A stretch of 21,247 nucleotides of DNA from an uncultured Collinsella sp. (GCA_958423535.1 CATZRJ010000034.1:1-21247); one strand, 5' to 3'; shown: positions 6,428-14,034, counted from the first letter of the stretch. Notes: generated from the sequence alone by a model not told the origin. A program made the numbers and translations.

Positions 6428-7558
6428 CTAGTAGTAGGCCCACATGGCTTCGACTTCGTTGAGGACCTCTACGACGCCCCAGCGTCGGGCGCTGCGGCTG
6501 GCCGAGTTGGGATCGAAGACTTCAATCTGGTCGGCGTCGTCAATACCGTAAAGTACAATGTAGTGGCCCACGTTGGTAAAGGTGCCCGGCCGAACGGCGG
6601 CGATGACGGGCGCTCCCGAACGCAGCGCCTGAGTCATCGAGTCGCGATCGTTATGAAGCTCCGTTCCGTTAAGTCCCAACTGCCACGCACCGCTCGTCAT
6701 AAACGACCATTCGGTTGCACCGGTGGGGGCGTAATTGCCTGCCTCGGAAAGCGCGCACATATCGACGGGAGTCATATCGGTGCGTCCCGTCTTAAAGATA
6801 TAGACCATGGTGAGGCACGTAGGCCCGCAAGCATTTTGGCGGATGGTACCGCCGGCGTAAGGCAGCTCCGACCATGCAGGGTCGATCTGATAGATATGGG
6901 GCATCGTGCCGGCTTGCCATTGCGAGCGCGGGGTCGAAAAGGCGAAAGAATAACCGGGCGCGACGGGGGCCTTGAGCAGCTTGTCCTCGGCGGTGGGCTC
7001 GAGACCGGCTGATCCGTGGGAGATACACGAGCCTAAAAATAAAAAGAGCAGGCACGCGACGATGGAGCAAAGCGCGATGCGTGCGCGGCGGAAGGGTAGA
7101 GCGGGAGCGCCGGAGCCGGCTCGAGATGCCGGGCGAGAGCTCAGGCCGCTGCGTCCGTTCTGCGGGCGCGAAAAAGAACGGCGGACAAAGATGCCGGGCT
7201 GGGGGCGACCGTTGCGACGCAGTTGCGGCACATCGGTCTGGCGCTGGCGCGTGCCCGTGAAAGAGCGCGTGCTTTGGCGTTGATCGGTACTGCGACTGCG
7301 CCGTTCGGTTTTAGCGTTGGATCTGCTCGAAGCGACGGCACCGTCGCGTCTGCGAGTCGCAGCGGTACTAGCCTGCCCTCGAGTCTCAGAACCGCTGGTG
7401 TTTTGCCGAGGCGTAGGGCGGGGCTGCCGTTGCGAGCTGCTTGGATACTGCGGGCTGGCGGCGGTGGAAGAAGACGAGCTTCCGGGCGTCGGCGTAGCGC
7501 GACCGGCAAGGCGAACGCTCTGTCGCCGTTGATCGCCGTCGTTAAAACCATATGCCAT
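6428..7558 (-). CDS. Membrane-anchored C39-like (papain-fold) cysteine peptidase with a basic Ser/Arg-rich tail
   Basis: The protein has 376 residues. Residues 1-158 are low complexity, rich in Arg, Ser, Gln, Thr and Pro. Residues 160-178 are a hydrophobic helix (IALCSIVACLLFLFLGSC), and 215-376 form a globular domain resembling the Peptidase_C39_2 family. Likely catalytic residues are Cys244 (QNACGPTCL), His332 (VGHYIVLYG) and Asp349 (VFDPNS), in the expected order. The basic tail before the helix suggests the tail stays inside and the peptidase domain faces outside. Start: AAGGCGG lies 5 nt upstream of the ATG. The gene stands alone, convergent with the PTS operon, and an IS21 element sits 50 bp upstream. 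Substrate unknown; a role in wall or peptide processing is only inference. Confidence 0.75.
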   Translation of the reverse strand: MAYGFNDGDQRRQSVRLAGRATPTPGSSSSSTAASPQYPSSSQRQPRPTPRQNTSGSETRGQASTAATRRRDGAVASSRSNAKTERRSRSTDQRQSTRSFTGTRQRQTDVPQLRRNGRPQPGIFVRRSFSRPQNGRSGLSSRPASRAGSGAPALPFRRARIALCSIVACLLFLFLGSCISHGSAGLEPTAEDKLLKAPVAPGYSFAFSTPRSQWQAGTMPHIYQIDPAWSELPYAGGTIRQNACGPTCLTMVYIFKTGRTDMTPVDMCALSEAGNYAPTGATEWSFMTSGAWQLGLNGTELHNDRDSMTQALRSGAPVIAAVRPGTFTNVGHYIVLYGIDDADQIEVFDPNSASRSARRWGVVEVLNEVEAMWAYY

Positions 7559-7608
7559 TTAAACCGCCTTGCCTCATGTATAACCCGTCTATCCTACAAA
7601 AAAGATGT

Positions 7609-7614
7609 ACAACA
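7609..7614 (+). repeat. Target-site duplication, left copy (ACAACA)
   Basis: ACAACA directly precedes the TG of the insertion sequence and is repeated exactly at 9991-9996 after its terminal CA. A duplication of 4-8 bp is usual for IS21-family insertion. The intact copies suggest that no rearrangement has followed the insertion. Confidence 0.8.
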
Positions 7615-7670
7615 TGTTAGCGCCGGGCGATTTTAGCCGCTAATAGTCAAACTATTTTGACCAATCCCGG
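7615..7670 (+). repeat. Left terminal repeat of the IS21 element
   Basis: This end reads TGTTAGCGCCGG and later TTTAGCC, ATAGTC and TTGACCAATC. All these blocks recur in the same order and spacing in the reverse complement of 9935-9990. IS21 ends typically carry repeated transposase-binding sites. TTGACC (7657-7662) could double as a -35 for istA, but no good -10 was found. Confidence 0.8.
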
Positions 7671-7751
7671 TCACCGAATAATGGCCACCGTGCCTCCCCG
7701 CCGCCACTACGCTGGTGGTGCCAACACGCCGGCGTTAGGAGGACCATTGAG

Positions 7752-9059
7752 GTGAACGAGAGACACGATGACCTACAGGAGATTATAGACGCGGCGCTCC
7801 GGGAGATGGCCGCGGAGGAGGGCGACGGGTTCGACCCGCAGGCATGCAACCTCGCGGAGTTCTGCAGGAGGACGGGGCTCACCCGCTCCCGCGCGAGGAC
7901 GGTCAGGGCACACGGGTTCAGGGCCCTGCCCCACGGGAACAGCGGGAGGAGGGCCGCGCCGGGCGTGCTCGCCGGCCACACCGGCCTGGTGGACGACCTC
8001 CTGCGGAAGGGCGTCACCAACTCGCAGGTGATATTCGAGCGGCTGCTCGGCCAGGGCTACGCCGGCGGCCTCACCACGGTGAAGACCTACATCGCCGCGC
8101 ACCGGGACCTCGTGCCCGCGAAGAGGCGGCAGGCGGCCCCGCAGGGCTGCCGCGGCCAGCGCTTCAGGACGGCGCCCGGAGAGGCCTACCAGATGGACTG
8201 GGGCTTCGTCGCGGTCGAGCGCCCCGGCGGGGAGCGGGCGCGGATCGCCTGCTTCGCCATGGTCTGCCACCATTGCGGGGGCGCCCACGTCGAGTTCTTC
8301 CCGAACGCGCGCCAGGAGAACCTCCTCATCGGGATGCTGCACGCGTTCTCGGCGCCGGGCGTGCCCGCGACCGTGCTCACCGACAACATGAAGAGCGTGG
8401 TCGTCCGCCGCGATGCCGACGGCCGGCCCGCCTGGCAGGCCGACTACGCCGAGTTCATGGGCGTCGTCGGCTTCCGCACCAGGCTGTGCAGGCCGCGCCA
8501 CCCCTATACGAAGGGCAAGGTGGAGAGGCTCGTCCGCTTCGTGAAGGGGAACTTCCTCGCGGGAAGGTCCTTCACCGACCTTGACGCCCTCAACCGGGAG
8601 GCCGCCCTCTGGTGCGCCGAGCAGGGAGGCCGCTGGCGGCGCGCGGCGGCATGCGTCCCGATGCGCGAGCACGAGGCGGCGTGCTCGGCGAACACCAGGC
8701 CGCTCGAGGTCACGGCCGAGGTCGAGCGGTACCTGTGCCCGCGCCGGAAGATCTCCTTCGACGGCTTCGTGAGCTTCGAGGGGCACCGCTACGGCGTGCC
8801 CTACTGGTACGTCCGCCGCGAGTGCAGGGTGAACCGGGAGGGGCGCGTGGTGCACATATACAGCGACGACCTCTCCCGCGAGCTCGTCGCCCACGCCGTC
8901 GGCACCGGCGCCGACAGCTGGTGCGAGGGGCAGTGGGAGACATCGCCGGCGCAGCCCGAGGAGCTGCCGACCCAGCCGGTGGGGACCGTGGTCGAGCAAA
9001 TCGCCCCGCCCAGGACGAAACCCGGTTTCGAGAGGTTCGACTTCGGGAGGGCCGAATGA
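7752..9059 (+). CDS. istA: IS21-family transposase IstA
   Basis: This 435-residue DDE integrase catalyses strand transfer of the element. A helix-turn-helix region (about 34-58, AEFCRRTGLTRSRARTVRAHG) precedes the catalytic core with Asp149 (YQMDWG), Asp211 (LTDNMKS) and Glu258 (KGKVERLVRFVK), the expected D, D, E order for the rve superfamily. The C-terminal part (about 310-400) is the usual IstA beta-domain. Start codon is GTG 7752, with AGGAGG at 7737-7742. The stop codon overlaps the istB start as ATGA, implying translational coupling. No frameshift or internal stop was seen. Confidence 0.95.
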   Translation: MNERHDDLQEIIDAALREMAAEEGDGFDPQACNLAEFCRRTGLTRSRARTVRAHGFRALPHGNSGRRAAPGVLAGHTGLVDDLLRKGVTNSQVIFERLLGQGYAGGLTTVKTYIAAHRDLVPAKRRQAAPQGCRGQRFRTAPGEAYQMDWGFVAVERPGGERARIACFAMVCHHCGGAHVEFFPNARQENLLIGMLHAFSAPGVPATVLTDNMKSVVVRRDADGRPAWQADYAEFMGVVGFRTRLCRPRHPYTKGKVERLVRFVKGNFLAGRSFTDLDALNREAALWCAEQGGRWRRAAACVPMREHEAACSANTRPLEVTAEVERYLCPRRKISFDGFVSFEGHRYGVPYWYVRRECRVNREGRVVHIYSDDLSRELVAHAVGTGADSWCEGQWETSPAQPEELPTQPVGTVVEQIAPPRTKPGFERFDFGRAE

Positions 9060-9883
9060 TGGCGGGCGCGGGGGCGAGCCCCTACGAGCTCGCGAGCGAC
9101 GCCGCGTCGAGGCTCGGGATCGCCGTCGGGGCGGAGGAGCTCGCGACCCTCGCCTCGGACCTCGACCTCGGCGACGGGGAGATGGCCGCCGTGGCAGCCA
9201 CCTTCTCCTACCTTGCGGAGAAGAGGAGGCTCGCCTCCATCGAGACGCTGCTGAGGCTGAGCAGGCTGCCCAGGCGCGAGCCCAAGACCTTCGAGGGCTT
9301 CGACTTCTCCAGGATCCAGGGCCGGGACGCGGCCGCGCTGGGCAAGCTCCCGTCGCTGGCCGACCTCTACGCGCACCGCAACGTCGCCTTCGTCGGGCCC
9401 GGCGGCATAGGGAAGACGCACCTCGCGCAGGCCTACGGGCGCGAGTGCTGCATGCGGGGGCTCAAGACCTACTACATAAAGGCGACCGAGCTCAGGGACA
9501 GGTTCCAGAAGGCCGTCCAGCGGGGAAACACCTCGCGGGTCGTCTCCTCGCTCGTCAAGCCGTCGTGCCTCATCGTTGACGAGGTGGGGAGATGCGTCTA
9601 CGACAGGCCGTGCACCGACCTGTTCTTCGATGTCGTCGACAGGCGCTACGAGAAGGAGGGGCCGAACGCGATGGTCCTTACGAGCAACATCGCCCCGAGC
9701 GGGTGGGATGAGTTCTTCACGGGCGACGACACGCTCCTCTGCGCCCTCGACAGGCTGTTCGACAAGGCGTCGGTGTTCGTGATGCGGGGCCCGAGCTACC
9801 GCGGCAGGGGGCTCGACACCTACTCGGTGGAGGCCGTCCCCCAGGCGGTGAAGGTGAGGGGGATCCAGCCCGAGGGGATGTAG
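9056..9883 (+). CDS. istB: IS21 transposition helper ATPase IstB
   Basis: This 275-residue AAA+ ATPase, related to DnaC, assembles on DNA and stimulates IstA at target sites. Walker A is GPGGIGKT (114-121) and Walker B is CLIVDE (171-176). TSNIAPSGW (209-217) fits the sensor-1 region, and a helical N-terminal segment precedes the ATPase core. The frame stays open far upstream, but ATG 9056 overlaps the istA stop in the classic IS21 arrangement, with GGGAGGG just before it. Length is slightly above the common 250-260. Confidence 0.95.
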   Translation: MMAGAGASPYELASDAASRLGIAVGAEELATLASDLDLGDGEMAAVAATFSYLAEKRRLASIETLLRLSRLPRREPKTFEGFDFSRIQGRDAAALGKLPSLADLYAHRNVAFVGPGGIGKTHLAQAYGRECCMRGLKTYYIKATELRDRFQKAVQRGNTSRVVSSLVKPSCLIVDEVGRCVYDRPCTDLFFDVVDRRYEKEGPNAMVLTSNIAPSGWDEFFTGDDTLLCALDRLFDKASVFVMRGPSYRGRGLDTYSVEAVPQAVKVRGIQPEGM

Positions 9884-9929
9884 GGAAGCGATAGGAAAGT
9901 CATAGATGCGGGCGTGTTGGCTAAAATGG

Positions 9930-9959
9930 GTCGGCCGAGATTGGTCAATCTCGGCCGAC
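9930..9959 (+). terminator. Perfect 14-bp palindrome at the right end of the IS
   Basis: GTCGGCCGAGATTG (9930-9943) and CAATCTCGGCCGAC (9946-9959) form a perfect stem with only two bases between the arms. 'tatattt' follows. It could end istB transcription or shield the transposase genes from outside transcription; the left end lacks such an extended palindrome. It overlaps the right terminal repeat, so a protein-binding role is also possible. Confidence 0.5.
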
Positions 9960-9990
9960 TATATTTGGCTAAATTATTCCGACGCTAACA
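9935..9990 (-). repeat. Right terminal repeat of the IS21 element
   Basis: Read on the minus strand this end begins TGTTAGCGTCGG, then TTTAGCC, TATAGTC and TTGACCAATC, aligned without gaps to 7615-7670. A further ATTTTAGCC copy lies just inside it, consistent with multiple end-binding sites as in other IS21 elements. Confidence 0.8.
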
Positions 9991-9996
9991 ACAACA
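9991..9996 (+). repeat. Target-site duplication, right copy (ACAACA)
   Basis: Exact copy of 7609-7614. Removing the IS and one copy would join 7614 to 9997 and restore the intergenic region between the minus-strand transporter end and the peptidase promoter. Confidence 0.8.
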
Positions 9997-10082
9997 AATG
10001 CGTGCGCGCGCCAAAAGCTCGGTAAACGGCACGAACGGGGGCGAGTTTGGCGCTATAAAGCGACGCCCTCCTCGAGCTAAGA

Positions 10083-10107
10083 GAAAGGGGCTCTTTGGGC
10101 CCCTTTC
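10083..10107 (-). terminator. Hairpin terminator downstream of the YfcC-family transporter
   Basis: GAAAGGGGC (10083-10091) and GCCCCTTTC (10099-10107) form a perfect 9-bp stem with a 7-nt loop, about 30 bp beyond the stop codon at 10138. On the minus strand the stem is preceded by A's and followed by 'tctt', a weak U-tract. Confidence 0.6.
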
Positions 10108-10137
10108 AAAAGATGTGATTTGTGGTGCGCCCGCCGA

Positions 10138-11616
10138 TTACAAAACGAGCATCAGCACGGTGACAAACGAAACGGTAATCACGGTAAGCAGGACCATGTA
10201 TTTGGCGGCCGTCTTGATGTAGGTCGCGTAGCTTACCTGGGCAAGCTCGAGGCCAGCCATGATGGACCCGCATGTGGGAGTGATCATCGCTACAACGCCG
10301 TGTGTGGCGAGGTAGATTGCGACCATGGCTTCGGGGGCAAAGCCTAAGGATGCCGCCAACGGTCCCATGATAGGCATCGAGACGGTTGCCATGCCCGTAC
10401 TCGAGGGGATGAGGAAAGACAGGGCAAAGTAGAGCGCATAGGAGAGCGGGGCAAAGACTGTGGCGGATACGCCGGCGAGCGCGTTGGCGGCGTTGGTGAG
10501 GATCCACACATCGAGTCCGGTGATGGACATGAGCACGGAGACGCCGCGGGCGACGGCGACGACGAGCGCGACAGAAACAAGGTCGGCGCAGCCGTGCAGG
10601 ATGGTGTCGACGAGTTCTTTCTCCTGCATACCGGCAACCTTGCCGATAATAATTGTCATGGTGAAGAACCAGATGCCGCATTCGGTAAAGTACCACTGAC
10701 CAAGTGGCAGGCCAGTCAAAAGTGCGCTCCATGCGGTGCTGAGGTCATCGCCCTTGGCGCCGATATCAAATAGGCCAACTCCGAATGTCTGCCACGGAAT
10801 AAAGCCGATGATCATGACGACAAACGTGAGGGCGAAGAGAACAAGGACGCGCTTTTGAATTTTGGAAAGCTCGACGTGCGCGTCCTCGGCGGAATCGCCG
10901 TCCTTGTCGCCGTAGAGACGCTCGGCGGTCTCCCATTCCTCGGGGGTGAGCGATGAGGCGGCGCGGTCGGTGCGGACGCGCTTGGCATACCGCATGACAA
11001 AAATGATGCCCGAAATCTCGGCGATGGCGAACATAACCAGACCGATGCCGATCATGAGTCCCTGGTCATAGGGGATGCCGGCTGCCTTGAGAGCATCAAG
11101 CGCGAGTCCGGTCGAAAACGGGTTGACCGTCGATCCCAAAACGCCAAGGCCGCAGCCCATGAGAACTACCATGCATCCAACGAGCGGATCCCAACCCATG
11201 GCAAACGTGACCGATGCCAGGAGCAGGTAGAAGGGGACGGATTCCTCGAGCATGCCGTACGTGGATCCGCAGATGCCAAAGGCGAGCATGAGAACAGGAA
11301 CGAGCAATAGATCATTACCGCCTAGTTTACGGACGAGCACGGCGATGCCGGTGTCGAGCGCGCCCGTTTTTTGGACTACGCCCAGGAAACCGCCAAGCAC
11401 AAGAATGAACACGCAGACCTGCATGGCGCTCTCAAAGCCCAAGAAGGGAGAAGCCATAAAGTTGCCAAGCGTTGCGGCCTGCACGTCAGGGCTAAATGAC
11501 GAGACGACCCACGAGGCGATGGCCACGAGCAACAGGCAGCCAAAGAGAATGGTAAAAGATGAGGGCATCTGGCGTGGCTTACGTTCTTTGCCAGATGCGG
11601 CAGCCTTATCCGACAT
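10138..11616 (-). CDS. YfcC/DcuC-family transporter (paralog 1)
   Basis: This 492-residue membrane protein, with 11-13 hydrophobic segments, belongs to the YfcC/C4-dicarboxylate (DcuC) superfamily, whose members move carboxylates, amino acids or arginine/ornithine. Marks shared with the second paralog at 14147-15664: STVNPFSTG (162-170) in the first half, IPSSTGMA (403-410) in the second, and a closing MITP motif (444-447). The longer frame to 11652 is rejected because AAGGAG lies 6 nt before the ATG at 11616. A charged loop (about 213-253) splits the protein into two halves, as is usual. It has its own 5' region and a terminator upstream, so it is probably transcribed apart from the deiminase genes. 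Substrate is inferred only from context. Confidence 0.85.
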   Translation of the reverse strand: MSDKAAASGKERKPRQMPSSFTILFGCLLLVAIASWVVSSFSPDVQAATLGNFMASPFLGFESAMQVCVFILVLGGFLGVVQKTGALDTGIAVLVRKLGGNDLLLVPVLMLAFGICGSTYGMLEESVPFYLLLASVTFAMGWDPLVGCMVVLMGCGLGVLGSTVNPFSTGLALDALKAAGIPYDQGLMIGIGLVMFAIAEISGIIFVMRYAKRVRTDRAASSLTPEEWETAERLYGDKDGDSAEDAHVELSKIQKRVLVLFALTFVVMIIGFIPWQTFGVGLFDIGAKGDDLSTAWSALLTGLPLGQWYFTECGIWFFTMTIIIGKVAGMQEKELVDTILHGCADLVSVALVVAVARGVSVLMSITGLDVWILTNAANALAGVSATVFAPLSYALYFALSFLIPSSTGMATVSMPIMGPLAASLGFAPEAMVAIYLATHGVVAMITPTCGSIMAGLELAQVSYATYIKTAAKYMVLLTVITVSFVTVLMLVL

Positions 11617-11697
11617 ACAAAGCTCCTTCACGGAAAGCCCTGCCTCCGCCATGGGAGACGGGGCTCTCGTTAATCAATAAGGTCTTGACTCTGTTGT

Positions 11698-11725
11698 CGA
11701 CTTGAAAGCTGCACCCTTCAAGTCG
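11698..11725 (-). promoter_or_regulatory. Inverted repeat upstream of the YfcC paralog 1 gene
   Basis: CGACTTGAA (11698-11706) and TTCAAGTCG (11717-11725) form a perfect 9-bp inverted repeat with a 10-nt spacer, about 80 bp before the start codon. A weak promoter candidate (minus-strand TTGATA at 11760-11765) lies just upstream, which would place the repeat in the early transcribed region. Likely an operator or leader hairpin. Confidence 0.45.
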
Positions 11726-11837
11726 GGGAAGTAATGCGTTTAATAAAGCGTGCATCACATATCAATAATACCATCCGGTGAGTATGTGAGGACATCTATG
11801 GTGGCATGTATTCCGCAAACGAGCCGACCTATCGGTA

Positions 11838-11859
11838 AACGTACAATGTGATATACGTT
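11838..11859. promoter_or_regulatory. AACGTA/TACGTT inverted repeat in the long upstream region
   Basis: AACGTA (11838-11843) and TACGTT (11854-11859) form a 6-bp inverted repeat with a 10-nt spacer, matching the spacer of the repeat at 11698-11725. The gene-free stretch 11617-11985 (about 370 bp) is AT-richer than its surroundings and otherwise shows no gene I believe; it is probably the regulatory region of the transporter. Confidence 0.3.
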
Positions 11860-11981
11860 GTCGCATATAGATGCGGGTATTTTTAAGGACTGGTCCCTAG
11901 TGATCCCTTTTCTGTTGGTCTGGTGGCCCCTGCTGTTTTGGTTCGCGGCGACTGCACGTCGCTTAGACGATAGGGGGAGCA

Positions 11982-12016
11982 ATAAAACGGGATGAAGAAT
12001 AGGCCTTCATCCCGTT
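11982..12016 (-). terminator. Rho-independent terminator of the hydroxyacid dehydrogenase gene
   Basis: On the minus strand, AACGGGATGAAG pairs perfectly with CTTCATCCCGTT (12 bp; 11986-11997 and 12005-12016, 7-nt loop). The stem is followed by TTATT, so the transcript ends in CCCGUUUUAUU. It lies about 30 bp past the stop codon at 12048. Confidence 0.85.
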
Positions 12017-12047
12017 GAGCCACGTGTTCTGGAAGCAGTTTAAGCTC

Positions 12048-13055
12048 CTACAACACGTTTACGACAGGAACGTCGTTAACCAACTTGAAGAGCTGGTCCT
12101 TTTCGCCCTTGAGGAAGTGTCCGATGTTGTTGCACGGGAAGATCATGAGGTCGCGTAGCGACGAAGACGAATAGAACGCAGAGTGCGGCGTGATAATCAC
12201 GTTGTCGCGGCCAACGAGCGGGTGGTTTGCCAGGTCGGGCGTCTCGTCATACAGAACATCGGCGCCAAACGCGCGAATCTGGCCAGAATCGAGAGCTTCG
12301 ATAAGAGCGGGTTCGTCCATGCAGAGGCCACGGCCCAGGTTAATGACGATGGGCTTTTTCTTCATCTTGGCGAACTTCTCGGCGTCAAAGTAATGATAGT
12401 TCGTCTCGTTAAGATTCATATGATTGATAATGATGTCGGCCTCGGCCAAAACCTCGTCGATCTCGGCCTGCTCGACACCGTTTTGCCCAAAAAGGTTCTG
12501 GTCGATAAAGGGGTCGTTGGAGATGATGCGCTTGACAAGGCCCTTGGCTTTACGGGCGGTGCACTTGCCGATTTTGCCAAAACCAAAGATGCCGAGGGTC
12601 TGGTCTTCAAGACGAGGCACCTCGGGAGCCGCGGCGTAATCCCAACGGTGCTCCTGCTCAATCTGACCGATGTAGAACTTGAAGTTCTTGTTGAGCGCGT
12701 ACATATAGGCGATGGCGCTTTCGGAGACATCCCAGGTGCAGTATTCGCCGACGGGGCAGACGCCCACGCCGCGCGCAGTTGCCTCGTCCATGTCTACGTT
12801 GTCATAGCCGGTGGCGTTGATGGCGATGACCTTGAGGTTGGGAGCGTGCTCGAACGCTTCCTTGTCCACCTTGATGAAGGCGGTGAGCAGAGCGTCGGCA
12901 TCGGCAAGATGCTCGTAGAACTCCTCGCGTGCCTCATCGGTATACGCGTAAACCTCAACATCGATATCCTCACCCAGATGAGATTTGAGGGTCTCGGTTT
13001 CGAGGTCGTGCTGGGGCATCATGCTCTCGGCATAATCGCTGATCAAGATCTTCAT
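12048..13055 (-). CDS. D-isomer-specific 2-hydroxyacid dehydrogenase
   Basis: This 335-residue cytosolic NAD(H)-dependent enzyme reduces a 2-oxo acid to a D-2-hydroxy acid or does the reverse. The nucleotide-binding motif is GFGKIG (158-163); the catalytic set is Arg242 (NLGRGLCMDE), Glu271 (LYDETPD) and His291 (ITPHSAF). The substrate-domain motif ATGYDNVD (81-88) is intact. Length is typical. The start is ATG at 13055, preceded on the minus strand by AAAGGA; the longer frame to 13151 runs through a terminator hairpin and is rejected. It follows the deiminase gene on the same strand, but a strong terminator lies between them. Lactate, 2-oxo acids from amino acids, or a guanidino/ureido 2-oxo acid are possible substrates; none can be chosen from sequence. 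Confidence 0.88.
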   Translation of the reverse strand: MKILISDYAESMMPQHDLETETLKSHLGEDIDVEVYAYTDEAREEFYEHLADADALLTAFIKVDKEAFEHAPNLKVIAINATGYDNVDMDEATARGVGVCPVGEYCTWDVSESAIAYMYALNKNFKFYIGQIEQEHRWDYAAAPEVPRLEDQTLGIFGFGKIGKCTARKAKGLVKRIISNDPFIDQNLFGQNGVEQAEIDEVLAEADIIINHMNLNETNYHYFDAEKFAKMKKKPIVINLGRGLCMDEPALIEALDSGQIRAFGADVLYDETPDLANHPLVGRDNVIITPHSAFYSSSSLRDLMIFPCNNIGHFLKGEKDQLFKLVNDVPVVNVL

Positions 13056-13090
13056 GGGTGCTTCCTTTCCCCTTTGAGGGGCTTGTGGGT

Positions 13091-13134
13091 AAAAAGGGGC
13101 GCCGCAGCGCCGGAATCCAGCGGAGCGGCGCCCC
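13091..13134 (-). terminator. Strong terminator/attenuator between deiminase and dehydrogenase genes
   Basis: GGGGCGCCGC and GCGGCGCCCC (13096-13105 and 13125-13134) form a perfect 10-bp stem. On the minus strand it is followed directly by TTTTT (13095-13091). This is a textbook rho-independent terminator lying 42 bp after the deiminase stop and about 35 bp before the dehydrogenase start. It should cut most read-through, leaving the dehydrogenase at lower level, since there is little room for a separate promoter. Confidence 0.85.
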
Positions 13135-13176
13135 ATGAGAGGCTCGGACAAATACTGTCCAGGCGAAACGTTCGGA

Positions 13177-14034
13177 CTACGGACGCTCGATCGGCTGGGT
13201 CAGGCAGTGCGGGCCGCCGCCGGCGTGCAGGATCTGGTCGAGCGGCACGTCGATGACCTCGATGCCCAGAGCGCGCATCTTGTCGTTGATGTGCTTGTTC
13301 TTCTCGATGGCAACGACCTTGTTGTTGCCGATGCACTGGACGTTGCAGCCGTGCTTGTACATATCCTCACTGGCGACGGGGATGAGCTCGAAGCCGCGGC
13401 GCTTGAGCATCTGCAGGAAGTTATAGGGCAGCTGGTCAATGCAAGCGAGCGCAACTTGGGGAGCGACGATGTTAAAGATCATGTCAAGGTGCAGGTTGTC
13501 GGGCGGGCAGGGAACGCCGACGACGGTATAGCCAAACTTCTCGAGCTGATGGCGGAGGCTGGCGACTCCCTGTTCATCGGTACGATCGACCATGCCCCAG
13601 GCGAGCGTATGCTCATCGATCATCCAGAAGTCGCCGCCCTCCATGCAACCTGCGTTAACGCGGGCGACGATGGGGACACCCATCTCCTTAAGCTTTGCCT
13701 CATAGGACTGGGCCTCGATCTGGCGGACCGGATGACGGAAGTGGCCCATGACGGCGCCTTCCTTGATCATGCAACCATAGTCGCGGGCAAAGGTCATGAC
13801 CTCGTACTTGGGGTTGGCCTCGACCTCGACGACCTCGATGCCGTTATCCTTGTAGGCGTCAACGAGCATCTGCCATTCCTTGACCATGATGTCGTTCTGT
13901 TCGGTATCGCCCTTCTTCATCCATTCGGAGGTGATGACGTTGATGCCGTTGAAGGTGTAGTACTTCGGCGAGCACATCATGACCTTTTTGAGCGGATTGG
14001 TGGCGTTGGAGACGTAGATTTTCTCTTCAGACAT
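13177..14034 (-). CDS. Amidinotransferase-superfamily hydrolase (arginine deiminase / DDAH-like)
   Basis: This 285-residue cytosolic enzyme of the guanidine-modifying superfamily likely hydrolyses a guanidino group to an ureido group plus ammonia. Key residues seen: the guanidine-binding Asp85 in FARD (82-85), EGGD (132-135), catalytic His182 in NLHLDMIF, and the thiolate Cys277 in HAGGGPHCLTQ. HLD and GGGPHC resemble arginine deiminase, but ArcA proteins have about 400 residues with an extra helical insertion that is absent here; the length suits dimethylarginine dimethylaminohydrolase or the N-domain of arginine dihydrolase. AAGGAA lies 6 nt before ATG 14034. Neighbouring carbamoyltransferase and YfcC transporter genes make arginine, or a related guanidino acid, the likeliest substrate. 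Confidence 0.82.
   Translation of the reverse strand: MSEEKIYVSNATNPLKKVMMCSPKYYTFNGINVITSEWMKKGDTEQNDIMVKEWQMLVDAYKDNGIEVVEVEANPKYEVMTFARDYGCMIKEGAVMGHFRHPVRQIEAQSYEAKLKEMGVPIVARVNAGCMEGGDFWMIDEHTLAWGMVDRTDEQGVASLRHQLEKFGYTVVGVPCPPDNLHLDMIFNIVAPQVALACIDQLPYNFLQMLKRRGFELIPVASEDMYKHGCNVQCIGNNKVVAIEKNKHINDKMRALGIEVIDVPLDQILHAGGGPHCLTQPIERP

Larger units (their letters stand above)
7615..9990 (+). mobile_element. Complete IS21-family insertion sequence
   Basis: This 2,376-bp element begins TGTTAGCG and ends CGCTAACA. The outer 56 bp of the two ends align without gaps as inverted repeats, with about 40 of 56 matching. It carries istA and istB in the standard order with overlapping stop and start codons, and it is flanked by a perfect 6-bp duplication. 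Its GC content is clearly higher than that of the flanking genes, with stretches of CTCGCC/GGCGGC-type codons, which suggests recent arrival from a higher-GC host. Both reading frames are open, so it is probably still active. Confidence 0.92.

Noticed and set aside
9998..10222. 74-codon plus-strand frame right of the IS
   Set aside because: It runs through the transporter terminator and into the transporter coding region on the other strand; no domain or ribosome binding site.
11755..11982. 75-codon minus-strand frame in the regulatory gap
   Set aside because: No ribosome binding site at its start, no recognisable domain, and it starts next to the putative transporter promoter; judged noncoding.
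12183..13256. 357-codon plus-strand frame over the dehydrogenase
   Set aside because: It crosses the strong terminator at 13091-13134 and opposes a gene with complete catalytic motifs.
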